DNA from: CAYUAI01 sp964442745
Lineage (GTDB): Bacteria > Pseudomonadota > Gammaproteobacteria > S012-40
Direction: 5' to 3'
Length of the DNA: 35,225 bases
Assembly (NCBI GenBank): GCA_964442745.1
Contig: CAYUAI010000040.1
Coordinates: 1-35,225, forward strand
The notes below the pieces were generated by a model. It was not told where the DNA came from. It did not search any database and saw only the letters and a list, made by a program, of their open reading frames with translations. The translations under genes and the position numbers were made by a program. This document shows, piece after piece, positions 18,227-26,062 of this stretch. The first letter of the stretch is position 1, and each line of letters begins with the position of its first letter.

Positions 18227-20827
18227 TTAATTGCGGATGAGTAATTTTAACTCATATAACAAATTATGAGCATCTTTTGGTGTCATTTTGTCAGGGTTAA
18301 TTGATTTTAGTTTATCTATGGCGGCGTGCTCATTCATGGCGGGAAATAAGGATAATTGTTCTTGCTTGATGGGTAGGTATTTTTCGCTGGTGCTTAATTC
18401 AAGCTGGACAAGGTGTTGTTTTGCCTCACGTATTACCTCGGTGGGCACGCCGGCGAGGTTAGCCACTTGTAATCCATAACTTTGATTGGCTGGCCCAGGT
18501 TTGACGGCGTGCAAAAAAATAATGCTGTCGTCATGTTCTGTGGCAGTGAGGTGCACATTATTAATACAGTCCATCGTGTTAGGGAGTGTGGTTAATTCAA
18601 AGTAATGCGTTGCAAATAGGGTGAAGGCCCTAATGTGAGCCGCTAAGCGTTCTGCGCAAGCTCGAGCGAGTGCTAAGCCGTCGAATGTGCTGGTGCCTCG
18701 GCCAATTTCATCCATTAAAACTAGGCTGTTATTGGTGGCATTATGTAGGATGTTGGCGGTTTCTGTCATTTCTACCATAAAGGTTGAGCGACCACTGGCT
18801 AAGTCGTCTGAGGCACCGATGCGCGTGAAAATTCGGTCAATGGGGCCGAGCGTTGTTTGCGCTGCTGGTACAAAACAACCCGTGTGTGCTAACAGTGCAA
18901 TCAGTGCCGTTTGTCGCATGTATGTGGATTTCCCTCCCATATTTGGTCCCGTGATAATTAACATTCGCTGTCGTTCATCGAGCTGTAAATCGTTGGCGAC
19001 AAACGGCGTCTCTAAGACTTGTTCGACGACTAAATGGCGTCCATCCGTGATGTGAAGCAAGGATTCGGTGGTTAATGCCGGTTTGCTTAGCTTCAGTGTG
19101 TCTGCACGTTCCGCAAAATTAGTCAACACATCAAGTGAGGCAAGGGCCTGGGCGGTTTGCTGTAACTGAGTGACATGCTGGCTTAAGGTATGGAGTAATT
19201 CCTCGTAGAGAGCTTTTTCTTTGGCTAAAGCGCGTTCGCGAGCGCTGAGGGCTTTTTCTTCGAATGCTTTAAGATCCGGTGTAATATATCGTTCAGCTCC
19301 CTTCAGTGTTTGCCGTCGGGTATAACGGTCAGGGACATGGCTCGTTTGGCTTTTGCTGACTTCAATGTAATAGCCATGGACTCGGTTATAGCCTACTTTT
19401 AGCGTGTTAATACCGGTGTCTTGTTTCTCTTTGGCTTCTAAATCTAATAAAAATTGTTCGCTGTTTTGGCTCAATGCTTTGAGTTCGTCAAGTTCTGCAT
19501 CATAATCGCTGGCAATAACACCACCATCGCGGATCAGCACTGGCGGGTTGTCGTTGATGGCGTTACACAGCCGTTGATAAACATCCACGTGCGGATCGAT
19601 ATTTTGATTGAGTTCATGAATTAATGGCGCATCAATAGGGGCTAGTTTTATTTTTATTTCAGGCAAGATCGCCAGTGAATCACGCAGCACGGTTAAATCA
19701 CGAGGACGTGCGGTCAGTAAAGCAATGCGGGTGGCAATGCGTTGCATATCACCAATGTGACGCAATGATTCATGCAAGGTCTGATACTGTTGATCTGATA
19801 ATAGGGCTTCGATGCATTGGTAACGCTGTTGTAATTGATTGTGACTGCGAATTGGGCGGTTTAACCAGCGTCGCAGCAGACGTGCTCCCATGGCGGTGGC
19901 GGTATGATCCATGACCTGGACGACGGTATTTTCTGTGGTGCCGTGTAAGTTCGTTTCAATTTCTAAATTTCTGCGGGTGGCGGCATCCAGTAAAATACTG
20001 TCCTGGTGGTGTTCAACGATGAGACTTTGGATGTGGGGCAGTGCAGATTTTTGGGTATCTTTGACGTACTCCAATAGACATCCAGCGGCGCCAAGGCCCA
20101 GCGTAAAATCTTGGCAACCAAAACCGGCTAAATCTTTGGTTTCAAAATGTTGCGTTAAAACCCGGCGTGCTGTTTCTGTATCAAATAACCACGGAGCTTG
20201 GCGACGAATGCCTCGGCGATTATGGCATATATGAGGGTGGGTGGTGCCAAAGTCTTCACTGATCAATAGCTCTGATGGTTTGAGGCGTTCCAATTCGGCC
20301 AGCAATGTGTTGTCATCGGTGAATTCATTCAGATGAAAGCGACCACTGGCCAATTCGAGGTAGGCGAGGCCATAACGATTCTTGTGTTCGTTGACCGCGA
20401 TCAGCCAATTGTCTTGGCGATCTTCGAGTAAGGTTTCGTCGGTGACGGTGCCAGGGGTGACAATGCGGACTACTTTTCTGTCAACCGGGCCTTTGCTTTT
20501 TTGGGGGTCGCCAATTTGTTCACAAATAGCCACCGATTCGCCCATTTTAATCAATTTTGCAAGATAGGGTTCGGCGGCGTGATAAGGCAAACCCGCCATG
20601 GGAATCGGTTGTCCGGCGGAGCTACCGCGTGCTGTCAGGGTGATATCGAGTAGTTTTGCGGCACGCCGAGCGTCATCAAAGAATAACTCATAAAAATCCC
20701 CCATGCGGTAAAAGACTAATTGATCGGGATGCTCGGCTTTGATACCTAAATATTGCTGCATCATGGGGGTATGGCCGTTTGGCGAGCGTGACAGTTTATT
20801 TTTGTCTAATGTTGCAGTTGTTGGCAT
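18227..20827 (-). CDS. mutS: DNA mismatch repair ATPase MutS
   Basis: An 866-residue protein, near the E. coli length of 853. The mismatch-reading Phe-X-Glu is at residues 45-47 in GDFYELF. The lever and clamp regions are present. The ATPase has Walker A GPNMGGKSTYMRQ, the signature DDLASGRSTFMVEM, Walker B LVLMDEIGRGTSTFDG and the following ATHYFELT. The C-terminal helix-turn-helix tail is present. It binds base mismatches and recruits MutL. No strong ribosome site precedes the ATG; the start lies 8 bp after the rhdA stop, so translation is probably coupled. fdxA follows after 105 bp. Confidence 0.97.
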   Translation of the reverse strand: MPTTATLDKNKLSRSPNGHTPMMQQYLGIKAEHPDQLVFYRMGDFYELFFDDARRAAKLLDITLTARGSSAGQPIPMAGLPYHAAEPYLAKLIKMGESVAICEQIGDPQKSKGPVDRKVVRIVTPGTVTDETLLEDRQDNWLIAVNEHKNRYGLAYLELASGRFHLNEFTDDNTLLAELERLKPSELLISEDFGTTHPHICHNRRGIRRQAPWLFDTETARRVLTQHFETKDLAGFGCQDFTLGLGAAGCLLEYVKDTQKSALPHIQSLIVEHHQDSILLDAATRRNLEIETNLHGTTENTVVQVMDHTATAMGARLLRRWLNRPIRSHNQLQQRYQCIEALLSDQQYQTLHESLRHIGDMQRIATRIALLTARPRDLTVLRDSLAILPEIKIKLAPIDAPLIHELNQNIDPHVDVYQRLCNAINDNPPVLIRDGGVIASDYDAELDELKALSQNSEQFLLDLEAKEKQDTGINTLKVGYNRVHGYYIEVSKSQTSHVPDRYTRRQTLKGAERYITPDLKAFEEKALSARERALAKEKALYEELLHTLSQHVTQLQQTAQALASLDVLTNFAERADTLKLSKPALTTESLLHITDGRHLVVEQVLETPFVANDLQLDERQRMLIITGPNMGGKSTYMRQTALIALLAHTGCFVPAAQTTLGPIDRIFTRIGASDDLASGRSTFMVEMTETANILHNATNNSLVLMDEIGRGTSTFDGLALARACAERLAAHIRAFTLFATHYFELTTLPNTMDCINNVHLTATEHDDSIIFLHAVKPGPANQSYGLQVANLAGVPTEVIREAKQHLVQLELSTSEKYLPIKQEQLSLFPAMNEHAAIDKLKSINPDKMTPKDAHNLLYELKLLIRN

Positions 20828-20835
20828 GGGTTTGG

Positions 20836-21657
20836 TTAGTTTTCAATGGGTGTGTCTTGTTGGTTACCCCAGTCTGACCACGATCCTGGATAGCCCCGGA
20901 CGTTGTCAAAACCTAAAGCCTTTAACATAATGAAGCTAACGGCTGAGCGGGTATGGGTTTGGCAATAGACGATGACTTCACAGTCGGGTGTGATACCGAC
21001 ATCGCTAAGTTGATTGAGCAACGTTTGTTTGGGGTTGAATCTGAGAGCGTTTTGTTGGTCGATACCATTTAACCAATCAAAATTGATCGCGCCGGGAATG
21101 TGGCCGCCTCTGAGTGCTCGCACGTCGGCACCACTATATTCGGCGGGGCTTCTGGCATCGAGTAGTTTTATCGCGGGTTCATTCAAATGCGCCAGAATGT
21201 ATTCGCGGTTGGCGATCAAATTTTGATTGTGTAACTGAACTTGATATTGTGATGGCGCGGATTGTTTAACTTCGCTAGAGAGTGCGCGCTGCTCACTTTG
21301 CCAGGCTTGCAATCCCCCGTTTAACAAAGAGAGTTTCTGATGCCCAGCGATGGCTAAGGTCCATAGTAAACGCGAGGCTTTGCCGCCGCCTTCACCGTCA
21401 TAGGCGACCACATGGTGCTCTGGAGTTAAGCCGATGCTAGACAGCAATGTGGTCAGCTGGGCTTCACTGGGTACTTGGCCCATGACCGGTGGTTGATGTT
21501 GTACAATTTGACTGTAGTCTAGGTGAACTGCATCGGTAATGTGACCCTGTAAATAAATTGATTTGTCACTTAAATCAATAATAAATAGGTCGGTGTTTTG
21601 TCGTAGTTGTTCGACTTGGGTCGTTTCGACGAGGATAGGAACTTCCGCATTGGCCAT
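20836..21657 (-). CDS. rhdA: Tandem-domain rhodanese (thiosulfate sulfurtransferase), RhdA type
   Basis: A 273-residue protein with two rhodanese domains; the N-terminal one lacks a catalytic Cys (AYDGEGGGKASR in that loop). The active domain carries YCQTHTRSAV with Cys232. The Cys-Gln-Thr-His-X-Arg loop is characteristic of Azotobacter vinelandii RhdA (CQTHHR) rather than the CGSGVT loop of 3-mercaptopyruvate sulfurtransferases. It forms a persulfide and transfers sulfur in the cytoplasm; RhdA has been linked to protection of Fe-S enzymes. The ATG follows AAGGAG. It is upstream of mutS in one transcription unit and near the ISC genes. An SseA-like assignment remains possible. Confidence 0.88.
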   Translation of the reverse strand: MANAEVPILVETTQVEQLRQNTDLFIIDLSDKSIYLQGHITDAVHLDYSQIVQHQPPVMGQVPSEAQLTTLLSSIGLTPEHHVVAYDGEGGGKASRLLWTLAIAGHQKLSLLNGGLQAWQSEQRALSSEVKQSAPSQYQVQLHNQNLIANREYILAHLNEPAIKLLDARSPAEYSGADVRALRGGHIPGAINFDWLNGIDQQNALRFNPKQTLLNQLSDVGITPDCEVIVYCQTHTRSAVSFIMLKALGFDNVRGYPGSWSDWGNQQDTPIEN

Positions 21658-21791
21658 CTTTTTAATACTCCTTAAAAATTTTCATTTTTAGTGACACAAA
21701 TAATCTAAGCACAAGCGTATATTACCCACATTGAGCAGCCTATCATTTCACCTCACTTGAGCCTTGATTCCACAAAAATTTTTCGTCAGTT

Positions 21792-21812
21792 GGCCATACA
21801 ACAAGTATGGCC
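21792..21812 (-). terminator. Hairpin downstream of suhB, part of a possible intergenic repeat
   Basis: GGCCATAC and GTATGGCC form a perfect 8-bp stem with a 5-base loop. On the minus strand it follows suhB by about 70 bases and is followed at some distance by a T-run, so it may terminate suhB. The flanking C-run (around 21823-21829) and TGAAATCAATTTTCATC palindromic stretch look like a dispersed repeat rather than a simple terminator. Confidence 0.5.
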
Positions 21813-21884
21813 TCCTTCAGAACCCCCCCGGTGAAATCAATTTTCATCGCGATTTTCAAATGCTAGGCGGCCCAATGTCGGATA

Positions 21885-22679
21885 TTACTGTGTATTTTGT
21901 TGTTGCACGGCTTGTAGTTTTTGTCGCATGGCGGCGTGTATTTTAATATTTCCGGCAACAATGTTACCCGTTTTTAACGGGGGCGTTTGGCCGGCGATAT
22001 CGCTGACAATGCCGCCGGCTTCTTGAATAATCAATATACCCGCTGCCATATCCCAGGGTTGTAAACCCATTTCCCAGAAGCCATCATATCGGCCTGCCGC
22101 CACAAAGGCGAGATCAAGCGCGGCGGAACCGGGGCGTCTGATGCCGGCCGTGCCTGGGATGAGTGCTTTTAATGTTTTTAAATAGAAGTCTAAATCTTGA
22201 TCGCTCCGAAAAGGGATGCCGGTGCCTAGTAAAGCACCTTGTAAGCTGTTGCGCTGGTTGACGCGAATACGCCGGTCATTTAATTGGGCACCTGAGCCGC
22301 GACTCGCGGTGTATAATTCATCGCTTAATGGGTTGTAAATGACTGCATGTTCTAAGACATTTTTGTGTTGTAGTGCAATGGAAACCGCAAATTGGGGTAA
22401 TCCGTGGAGAAAATTTGTAGTACCATCGAGCGGATCAATGATCCATTGGTACTCATTGTCACCGGACTGCCCTGTTTCTTCCGCGAGAATGGCGTGGCTA
22501 GGGTAAGCTTTGCGAATAATTTGTATGATATCATGTTCGGCTTGACGGTCCACTTCCGTGACAAAATCATTGGCTGTTTTTTCAGTAACTTTTAATGCAT
22601 AGGTACGATCAGATGCTCTGACAATTGTGTTTCCTGCCTTGCGTGCGGCGCGTATAGCGATATTAAGCATGGGTTGCAT
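21885..22679 (-). CDS. suhB: Inositol-1-monophosphatase / ribosome-biogenesis factor SuhB
   Basis: 264 residues from the ATG at 22679, chosen because the protein then begins MQPMLNIAIRAARKAG, like E. coli SuhB (MHPMLNIAVRAARKAG); an open extension of 16 residues upstream is unsupported. Metal-binding motifs of the FIG superfamily are present: AEETG (about residue 66), DPLDGTTNF (about 81-89) and WDMAAG (about 208-213). It hydrolyses inositol phosphates and in E. coli joins the rRNA antitermination complex. It is divergent from trmJ, a neighbourhood conserved in gammaproteobacteria (suhB, trmJ, iscR). Confidence 0.96.
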   Translation of the reverse strand: MQPMLNIAIRAARKAGNTIVRASDRTYALKVTEKTANDFVTEVDRQAEHDIIQIIRKAYPSHAILAEETGQSGDNEYQWIIDPLDGTTNFLHGLPQFAVSIALQHKNVLEHAVIYNPLSDELYTASRGSGAQLNDRRIRVNQRNSLQGALLGTGIPFRSDQDLDFYLKTLKALIPGTAGIRRPGSAALDLAFVAAGRYDGFWEMGLQPWDMAAGILIIQEAGGIVSDIAGQTPPLKTGNIVAGNIKIHAAMRQKLQAVQQQNTQ

Positions 22680-22752
22680 ATGAAGGGTTTCTCCGGTTCG
22701 GCCGTCTAATGAAGCTGTTTTAACCAAGTGGCTTCTAAAGCTAGGGTCGCGT

Positions 22753-22781
22753 ATTGTAGGGTGTATACTTTTCTATCGCAA
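22753..22781 (-). promoter_or_regulatory. Candidate suhB promoter
   Basis: On the minus strand -35 TTGCGA (22776-22781) and -10 TACAAT (22753-22758) are spaced 17 bp apart. The predicted leader is about 65-70 bases to the suhB ATG. Confidence 0.5.
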
Positions 22782-22868
22782 CGCAAATTCGAGAATTTTT
22801 TGCCGGGTGTGTTATGGATCAGTTTTAGGTGTGCTTGTCGTTGCATCTTATTGGTTTTAATATAAAAT

Positions 22869-23633
22869 ATGAGTAAAAATGTTTTGTCAGCCGCCGCTTA
22901 TCCTAATATCCAAATTGTGTTAGTGGAAACCTCGCACCCAGGTAATATTGGTGCTGCCGCCCGGGCGATGAAAAACATGGGGTTAGATCAGCTCGTTTTG
23001 GTGACGCCGCATCATTTTCCTGCTGAGCAGGCCATTGTCCGTGCATCGGGTGCTGAGGATATTCTGTGGCAAAGTCGAGTGTGCGATTCTCTGCTTGAGG
23101 CCATTGCTGACTGCCATTTGATTATTGGGTGTAGTGCACGCCTTCGTTCTGTTAAATGGCCGTTGCTCAATCCTAGAGAGTGTGCGGAAACCGTGGTGCA
23201 GGCAAGTCAGCAAGCACCGGTGGCCATTGTGTTTGGCAGAGAGCATTCGGGATTGACTAACGAAGAATTGGATTATTGTCATTTTTTGATGCATATTCCG
23301 ACAAATCCAGATTTTCAATCATTGAATTTAGCGGCGGCAGTTCAAGTGGTCGCTTATGAAATTGGCCTGTTGATTTTAAAAGGCCAAGTGCTAACAAGCG
23401 GTGGTGGCGACGTGTCTCAGGATGATTGTCCATTGGCAAGTGCCTACCAAGTGGAGCTATTTTATGAGCATCTGGAAACGACATTGAAAGAAATAGGATT
23501 TCTTAATCCCCCTCATTGTAAAAAGCTGATGCGGCAAGTGAAAAGGATTTTTCATCGGACGCGACTCGATGTCAATGAAGTGAATATTTTGCGGGGTATA
23601 CTCAGTGCTGCGCAAGGGCACAAATATCGTTGA
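22869..23633 (+). CDS. trmJ: tRNA (cytidine/uridine-2'-O-)-methyltransferase TrmJ
   Basis: A 254-residue SPOUT-class methyltransferase. Motifs: VLVETSHPGNIGAAARAMKNMGL at the N-terminus, AIVFGREHSGLTNEEL (motif 2) and IPTNPDFQSLNLAAAVQVVAYEI (motif 3, forming the trefoil-knot SAM site). It methylates the 2'-O of nucleotide 32 in several tRNAs. It starts close to an AT-rich stretch without an obvious ribosome site. It precedes cysE and iscR, as trmJ precedes iscR in many gammaproteobacteria. Confidence 0.96.
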   Translation: MSKNVLSAAAYPNIQIVLVETSHPGNIGAAARAMKNMGLDQLVLVTPHHFPAEQAIVRASGAEDILWQSRVCDSLLEAIADCHLIIGCSARLRSVKWPLLNPRECAETVVQASQQAPVAIVFGREHSGLTNEELDYCHFLMHIPTNPDFQSLNLAAAVQVVAYEIGLLILKGQVLTSGGGDVSQDDCPLASAYQVELFYEHLETTLKEIGFLNPPHCKKLMRQVKRIFHRTRLDVNEVNILRGILSAAQGHKYR

Positions 23634-23707
23634 TTGTTAGCGTCACAAGAGGAGCTGGGTAAATAGATTATGATGAATGCAGGTGTTTGGAGTGAAGGTG
23701 TTGTTGC

Positions 23708-24496
23708 ATGATATTGCGGATAATTAGTCGGTTAAAAGAAGACGTACTGTGTGTGTTTGAGCGAGATCCAGCGGCCAGAAATTGGTTTGAAGTGATCACT
23801 ACGTATCCAGGGTTACATGCACTGCAGGCGCATCGCCTTAGTCATTGGCTTTGGACGCATAAAATTCGTTGGATCGCGCGCTTTATCGCCATGCTCGTAC
23901 GCTGGTTGACCGGCATAGAGATACATCCTGGTGCTAAAATAGGCCGCCGTTTTTTTATTGATCATGGGATGGGGGTGGTGATTGGCGAAACCGCAGAAAT
24001 TGGTGATGACTGTACGCTGTATCATGGGGTTACCTTGGGAGGGACCAGTTGGCAAAAAGGAAAACGTCATCCGACATTGGGTAATGATGTGGTGATCGGA
24101 GCGGGCGCGAAGGTATTGGGGCCGTTGAAAATTGAAAATGGGGCACGAGTTGGATCGAATGCGGTTGTCATCCAGGATGTGCCTGTCGAAGCCACGGTGG
24201 TTGGTGTGCCAGGGCGGTTAATTATAAAGCGTAAAGACGACGATCAGCGGCGAGAGGCCATGGCCCAAAAATTAGGGTTTGATGCTTATGGTGTGACCGA
24301 GGGGATGCCGGACCCTGTCGTTAATGCCGTTAATCGTCTTATTGATCATATACATGCTATTGATGTGCGGTTAGACTCGACAAGCTGTATGTTAAAAGAA
24401 ATGGGGAGTGATGTCGAAGATAACGAACTACCTAGTTTGGATGGTTGTCAGATTACCGAGGCAATTGGTAAAATTAAAGAAAAAACAAAGCAGTAG
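23708..24496 (+). CDS. cysE: Serine O-acetyltransferase
   Basis: A 262-residue protein with the SAT N-terminal helical part and a left-handed parallel beta-helix made of hexapeptide repeats (IGRRFFIDHGMGVVIGETAEIGDD, NDVVIGAGAKVLGPLKIENGARVGSNAVV). It contains HPTLGNDVV with a catalytic His and the VPGRLI end that precedes the cysteine-feedback tail. It converts serine and acetyl-CoA to O-acetylserine for cysteine synthesis, the sulfur source of IscS. The C-terminal tail is longer than minimal SATs. Position directly upstream of iscR matches the cysE2-iscR linkage known from Azotobacter. Confidence 0.96.
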   Translation: MILRIISRLKEDVLCVFERDPAARNWFEVITTYPGLHALQAHRLSHWLWTHKIRWIARFIAMLVRWLTGIEIHPGAKIGRRFFIDHGMGVVIGETAEIGDDCTLYHGVTLGGTSWQKGKRHPTLGNDVVIGAGAKVLGPLKIENGARVGSNAVVIQDVPVEATVVGVPGRLIIKRKDDDQRREAMAQKLGFDAYGVTEGMPDPVVNAVNRLIDHIHAIDVRLDSTSCMLKEMGSDVEDNELPSLDGCQITEAIGKIKEKTKQ

Positions 24497-24531
24497 AATT
24501 TATAGTAAAATCATGGAAAATAAAGGGATAA

Positions 24532-24556
24532 AAAATTGACAAAAATAGTCAGATTA
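24532..24556 (+). promoter_or_regulatory. Candidate type-1 IscR operator at the iscR1 promoter
   Basis: Compared with the E. coli type-1 consensus (ATASYYGACT, five bases, AGTCRRSTAT), 19 of 25 positions agree by eye. The right half around TAGTCAG is intact, the left half keeps TTGAC. It lies across the -35 box, the position used for autorepression in E. coli. IscR binding is inferred. Confidence 0.55.
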
Positions 24557-24563
24557 GTAAACT
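24536..24563 (+). promoter_or_regulatory. Candidate iscR1 promoter
   Basis: A perfect -35 TTGACA (24536-24541) is followed after 16 bp by TAAACT (24558-24563). The leader to the iscR1 ATG would be about 205 bases. A second AT-rich TATAAT at 24695-24700 is closer to the gene but has no good -35. Confidence 0.5.
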
Positions 24564-24775
24564 TAGCGTACAAGTTGTAAAGATGTTATGGTTGTGTGCT
24601 AGCCAGGGCGGTTGTATATTCATCAGCAACGTGAGACACCAACCTTCATTTTCAGATCTGGAATAACACGCCATATTTATATACTATGTCAATTTATAAT
24701 AATAATTAGATTTTATGGCTTGTTTGGCTGTTTCACGTTGATATTTCATCATAAAGCAAGCGTAGGATTTATATT

Positions 24776-25330
24776 ATGAGATTAACGACAAAAGGTCGCT
24801 ATGCGGTGACTGCAATGCTGGATTTAGCAATACATTTCAAAGATGGTCCTATTACATTATCTGATATCTCCAAGCGGCAAGGCATATCACTGTCTTATCT
24901 AGAGCAGTTATTTTCTAAGTTGCGTAAAAAAGGATTAGTGGATAGTGCGCGTGGTCCGGGGGGGGGGTATCGATTAAGTCGGCCTGCCTTCGAGATTGTG
25001 GTGGCTGATGTGATTACCGCTGTTGATGAGTCGATCGATGTGACTCGTTGCGCTGGTAAGGGGAACTGTCAAGATGATGGTAAGTGCCTAACCCATGAAT
25101 TATGGAACGATTTAAGCGGCCAAATTTATGAGTTTCTTCATGGTATTAGTCTTGGTCAGTTGGTTGAAAACAGAGAAGTGCAAGCCGTTGCATTCCGTCA
25201 AAACATGAAAGCTGAGGCTGGCAGTGAAGCTACCGTCGAAGCGGGGTCGTCGTCTGACGTTGCTGAGCCGGTAACGCATCAAGCCGAGCAGAAAGACAGC
25301 ATTACACCAACAAACTCAACGATAATTTGA
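24776..25330 (+). CDS. iscR: Iron-sulfur-responsive Rrf2 regulator IscR (iscR1)
   Basis: 184 residues; the Rrf2 winged helix (residues 1-80) has the recognition segment GISLSYLEQLFSKLRKKGLV with Glu43 and the wing RGPGGGYRL. The [2Fe-2S] ligands are all present: Cys92, Cys98, Cys104 and His107 (RCAGKGNCQDDGKCLTH), at the E. coli spacing. Known: holo-IscR represses isc genes through type-1 sites and the apo form regulates type-2 sites. The C-terminal tail (about residues 145-184, Ser/Glu/Ala-rich) is longer than in E. coli IscR (162 residues) and of unknown role. It is separated from iscS by an unusual 732-bp gap. Confidence 0.97.
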   Translation: MRLTTKGRYAVTAMLDLAIHFKDGPITLSDISKRQGISLSYLEQLFSKLRKKGLVDSARGPGGGYRLSRPAFEIVVADVITAVDESIDVTRCAGKGNCQDDGKCLTHELWNDLSGQIYEFLHGISLGQLVENREVQAVAFRQNMKAEAGSEATVEAGSSSDVAEPVTHQAEQKDSITPTNSTII

Positions 25331-25357
25331 GTCATGCATACGTTATTTTAGGAGCCT

Positions 25358-25495
25358 GCACGAAATTGCTTGCCCTGTTGATTTAAGGGTTTCCCTGAAG
25401 ATTTGAAAGTTCGCATTCAATTTATATTTGCTGAATTTTTACTAGGGGAGGCTAACGGGACAAGTCATTTCGTGCCGATTCTTTATAATGCGAAC
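25358..25495 (+). other. Candidate pseudoknot-like structured RNA or terminal-repeat element
   Basis: Arm A, GCACGAAAT (25358-25366), is the perfect complement of ATTTCGTGC (25467-25475); pairing continues inward to 18 of 22 positions, with two of the mismatches able to form G-U pairs. Arm B, GTTCGCATT (25409-25417), perfectly complements AATGCGAAC (25487-25495). The order A-B-A'-B' has pseudoknot topology or gives mutually exclusive folds. A small AGGG-TTT-CCCT hairpin lies inside. It may be a structured mRNA leader, a small RNA, or a MITE-like remnant with terminal inverted repeats. Confidence 0.4.
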
Positions 25496-25525
25496 AGACC
25501 TATGAAAACAGTGTGCTTGATAACG

Positions 25526-25548
25526 AAAATCCAGTAGGTATGGATTTT
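25526..25548 (+). other. Hairpin AAAATCCA/TGGATTTT
   Basis: A perfect 8-bp inverted repeat with a 7-base loop, ending in a T-run (TGGATTTTTATTG). It could be a weak terminator of iscR1 read-through or part of the structured region just upstream. Confidence 0.4.
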
Positions 25549-25877
25549 TATTGAGTTGTTAATGGGCGCAATGCCGGGGCCATCAGGCAATAGCACCAAT
25601 CGGCGAAACAGTATTAGAGGCTATGATGCCTTTTATTTTTGATCGCTTTGGTAATTCTTCCAGGCGGCATTGCTTGTGGGGCGACGATGCTCGATATGCA
25701 ATGGATGTGGTACCGCTAGCAAATCAGTGAATGAGTCAATGTAACACCGGCGCCGCTGAATCAACGTAATCAATCATTTATTGACGCTTAGAAATTGTTT
25801 TGAAACCTCGCTTGGTTTGGTGGCTGGCGTGGCGGTTTTCTCTCGGCAAGTATGTTGGTTAATTGTATGGTGAAATG

Positions 25878-25904
25878 TTGTTTGGGTGCTAGCTAGGTTA
25901 TAAT
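25878..25904 (+). promoter_or_regulatory. Candidate iscS promoter
   Basis: A perfect -10 TATAAT (25899-25904) with TTGTTT at 25878-25883, spaced only 15 bp. It predicts a leader of about 150 bases containing the octamer repeat. No clear type-1 IscR site is seen here. Confidence 0.4.
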
Positions 25905-25970
25905 GAACTCATTAAATTCATCGCTACCATGCTGGTTACCGCAATGAATTAATGGTGATGGCCAAAATTT

Positions 25971-26002
25971 GATGAACAGATGAACAGATGAACAGATGAA
26001 CA
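25971..26002. repeat. Tandem repeat, 4 x GATGAACA
   Basis: Four exact head-to-tail copies of the 8-bp unit GATGAACA, 61 bases before the iscS start, inside the predicted 5' leader. Such octamer tracts can gain or lose units by slippage. Confidence 0.95.
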
Positions 26003-26062
26003 TTTGATAAACGGTTGATGGAGCAATCCATGTGGTCGGATAACTAACCTACGGAGTCACTG

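Larger units (their letters stand above)
25331..26062. other. 732-bp structured, non-coding gap between iscR1 and iscS
   Basis: In most gammaproteobacteria iscR and iscS are close together. Here no convincing gene lies between them and no recognisable iscU remnant was found. The left half (25358-25548) is rich in inverted repeats; the right half has a candidate iscS promoter and an octamer tandem repeat. Both are listed separately. Confidence 0.6.

Noticed and set aside
24600..24700. TATAAT at 24695-24700 as the main iscR1 promoter
   Set aside because: The matching -35 position reads CATATT; the upstream TTGACA with an overlapping IscR site is the stronger candidate.
25623..25730. A 35-codon open frame (MMPFIFDRFGNSS...) in the iscR1-iscS gap
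   Set aside because: Too short, no known motif, only a poor ribosome site; another frame here spells GGIACG, superficially like the IscU Cys37 loop, but nothing else around it resembles IscU.
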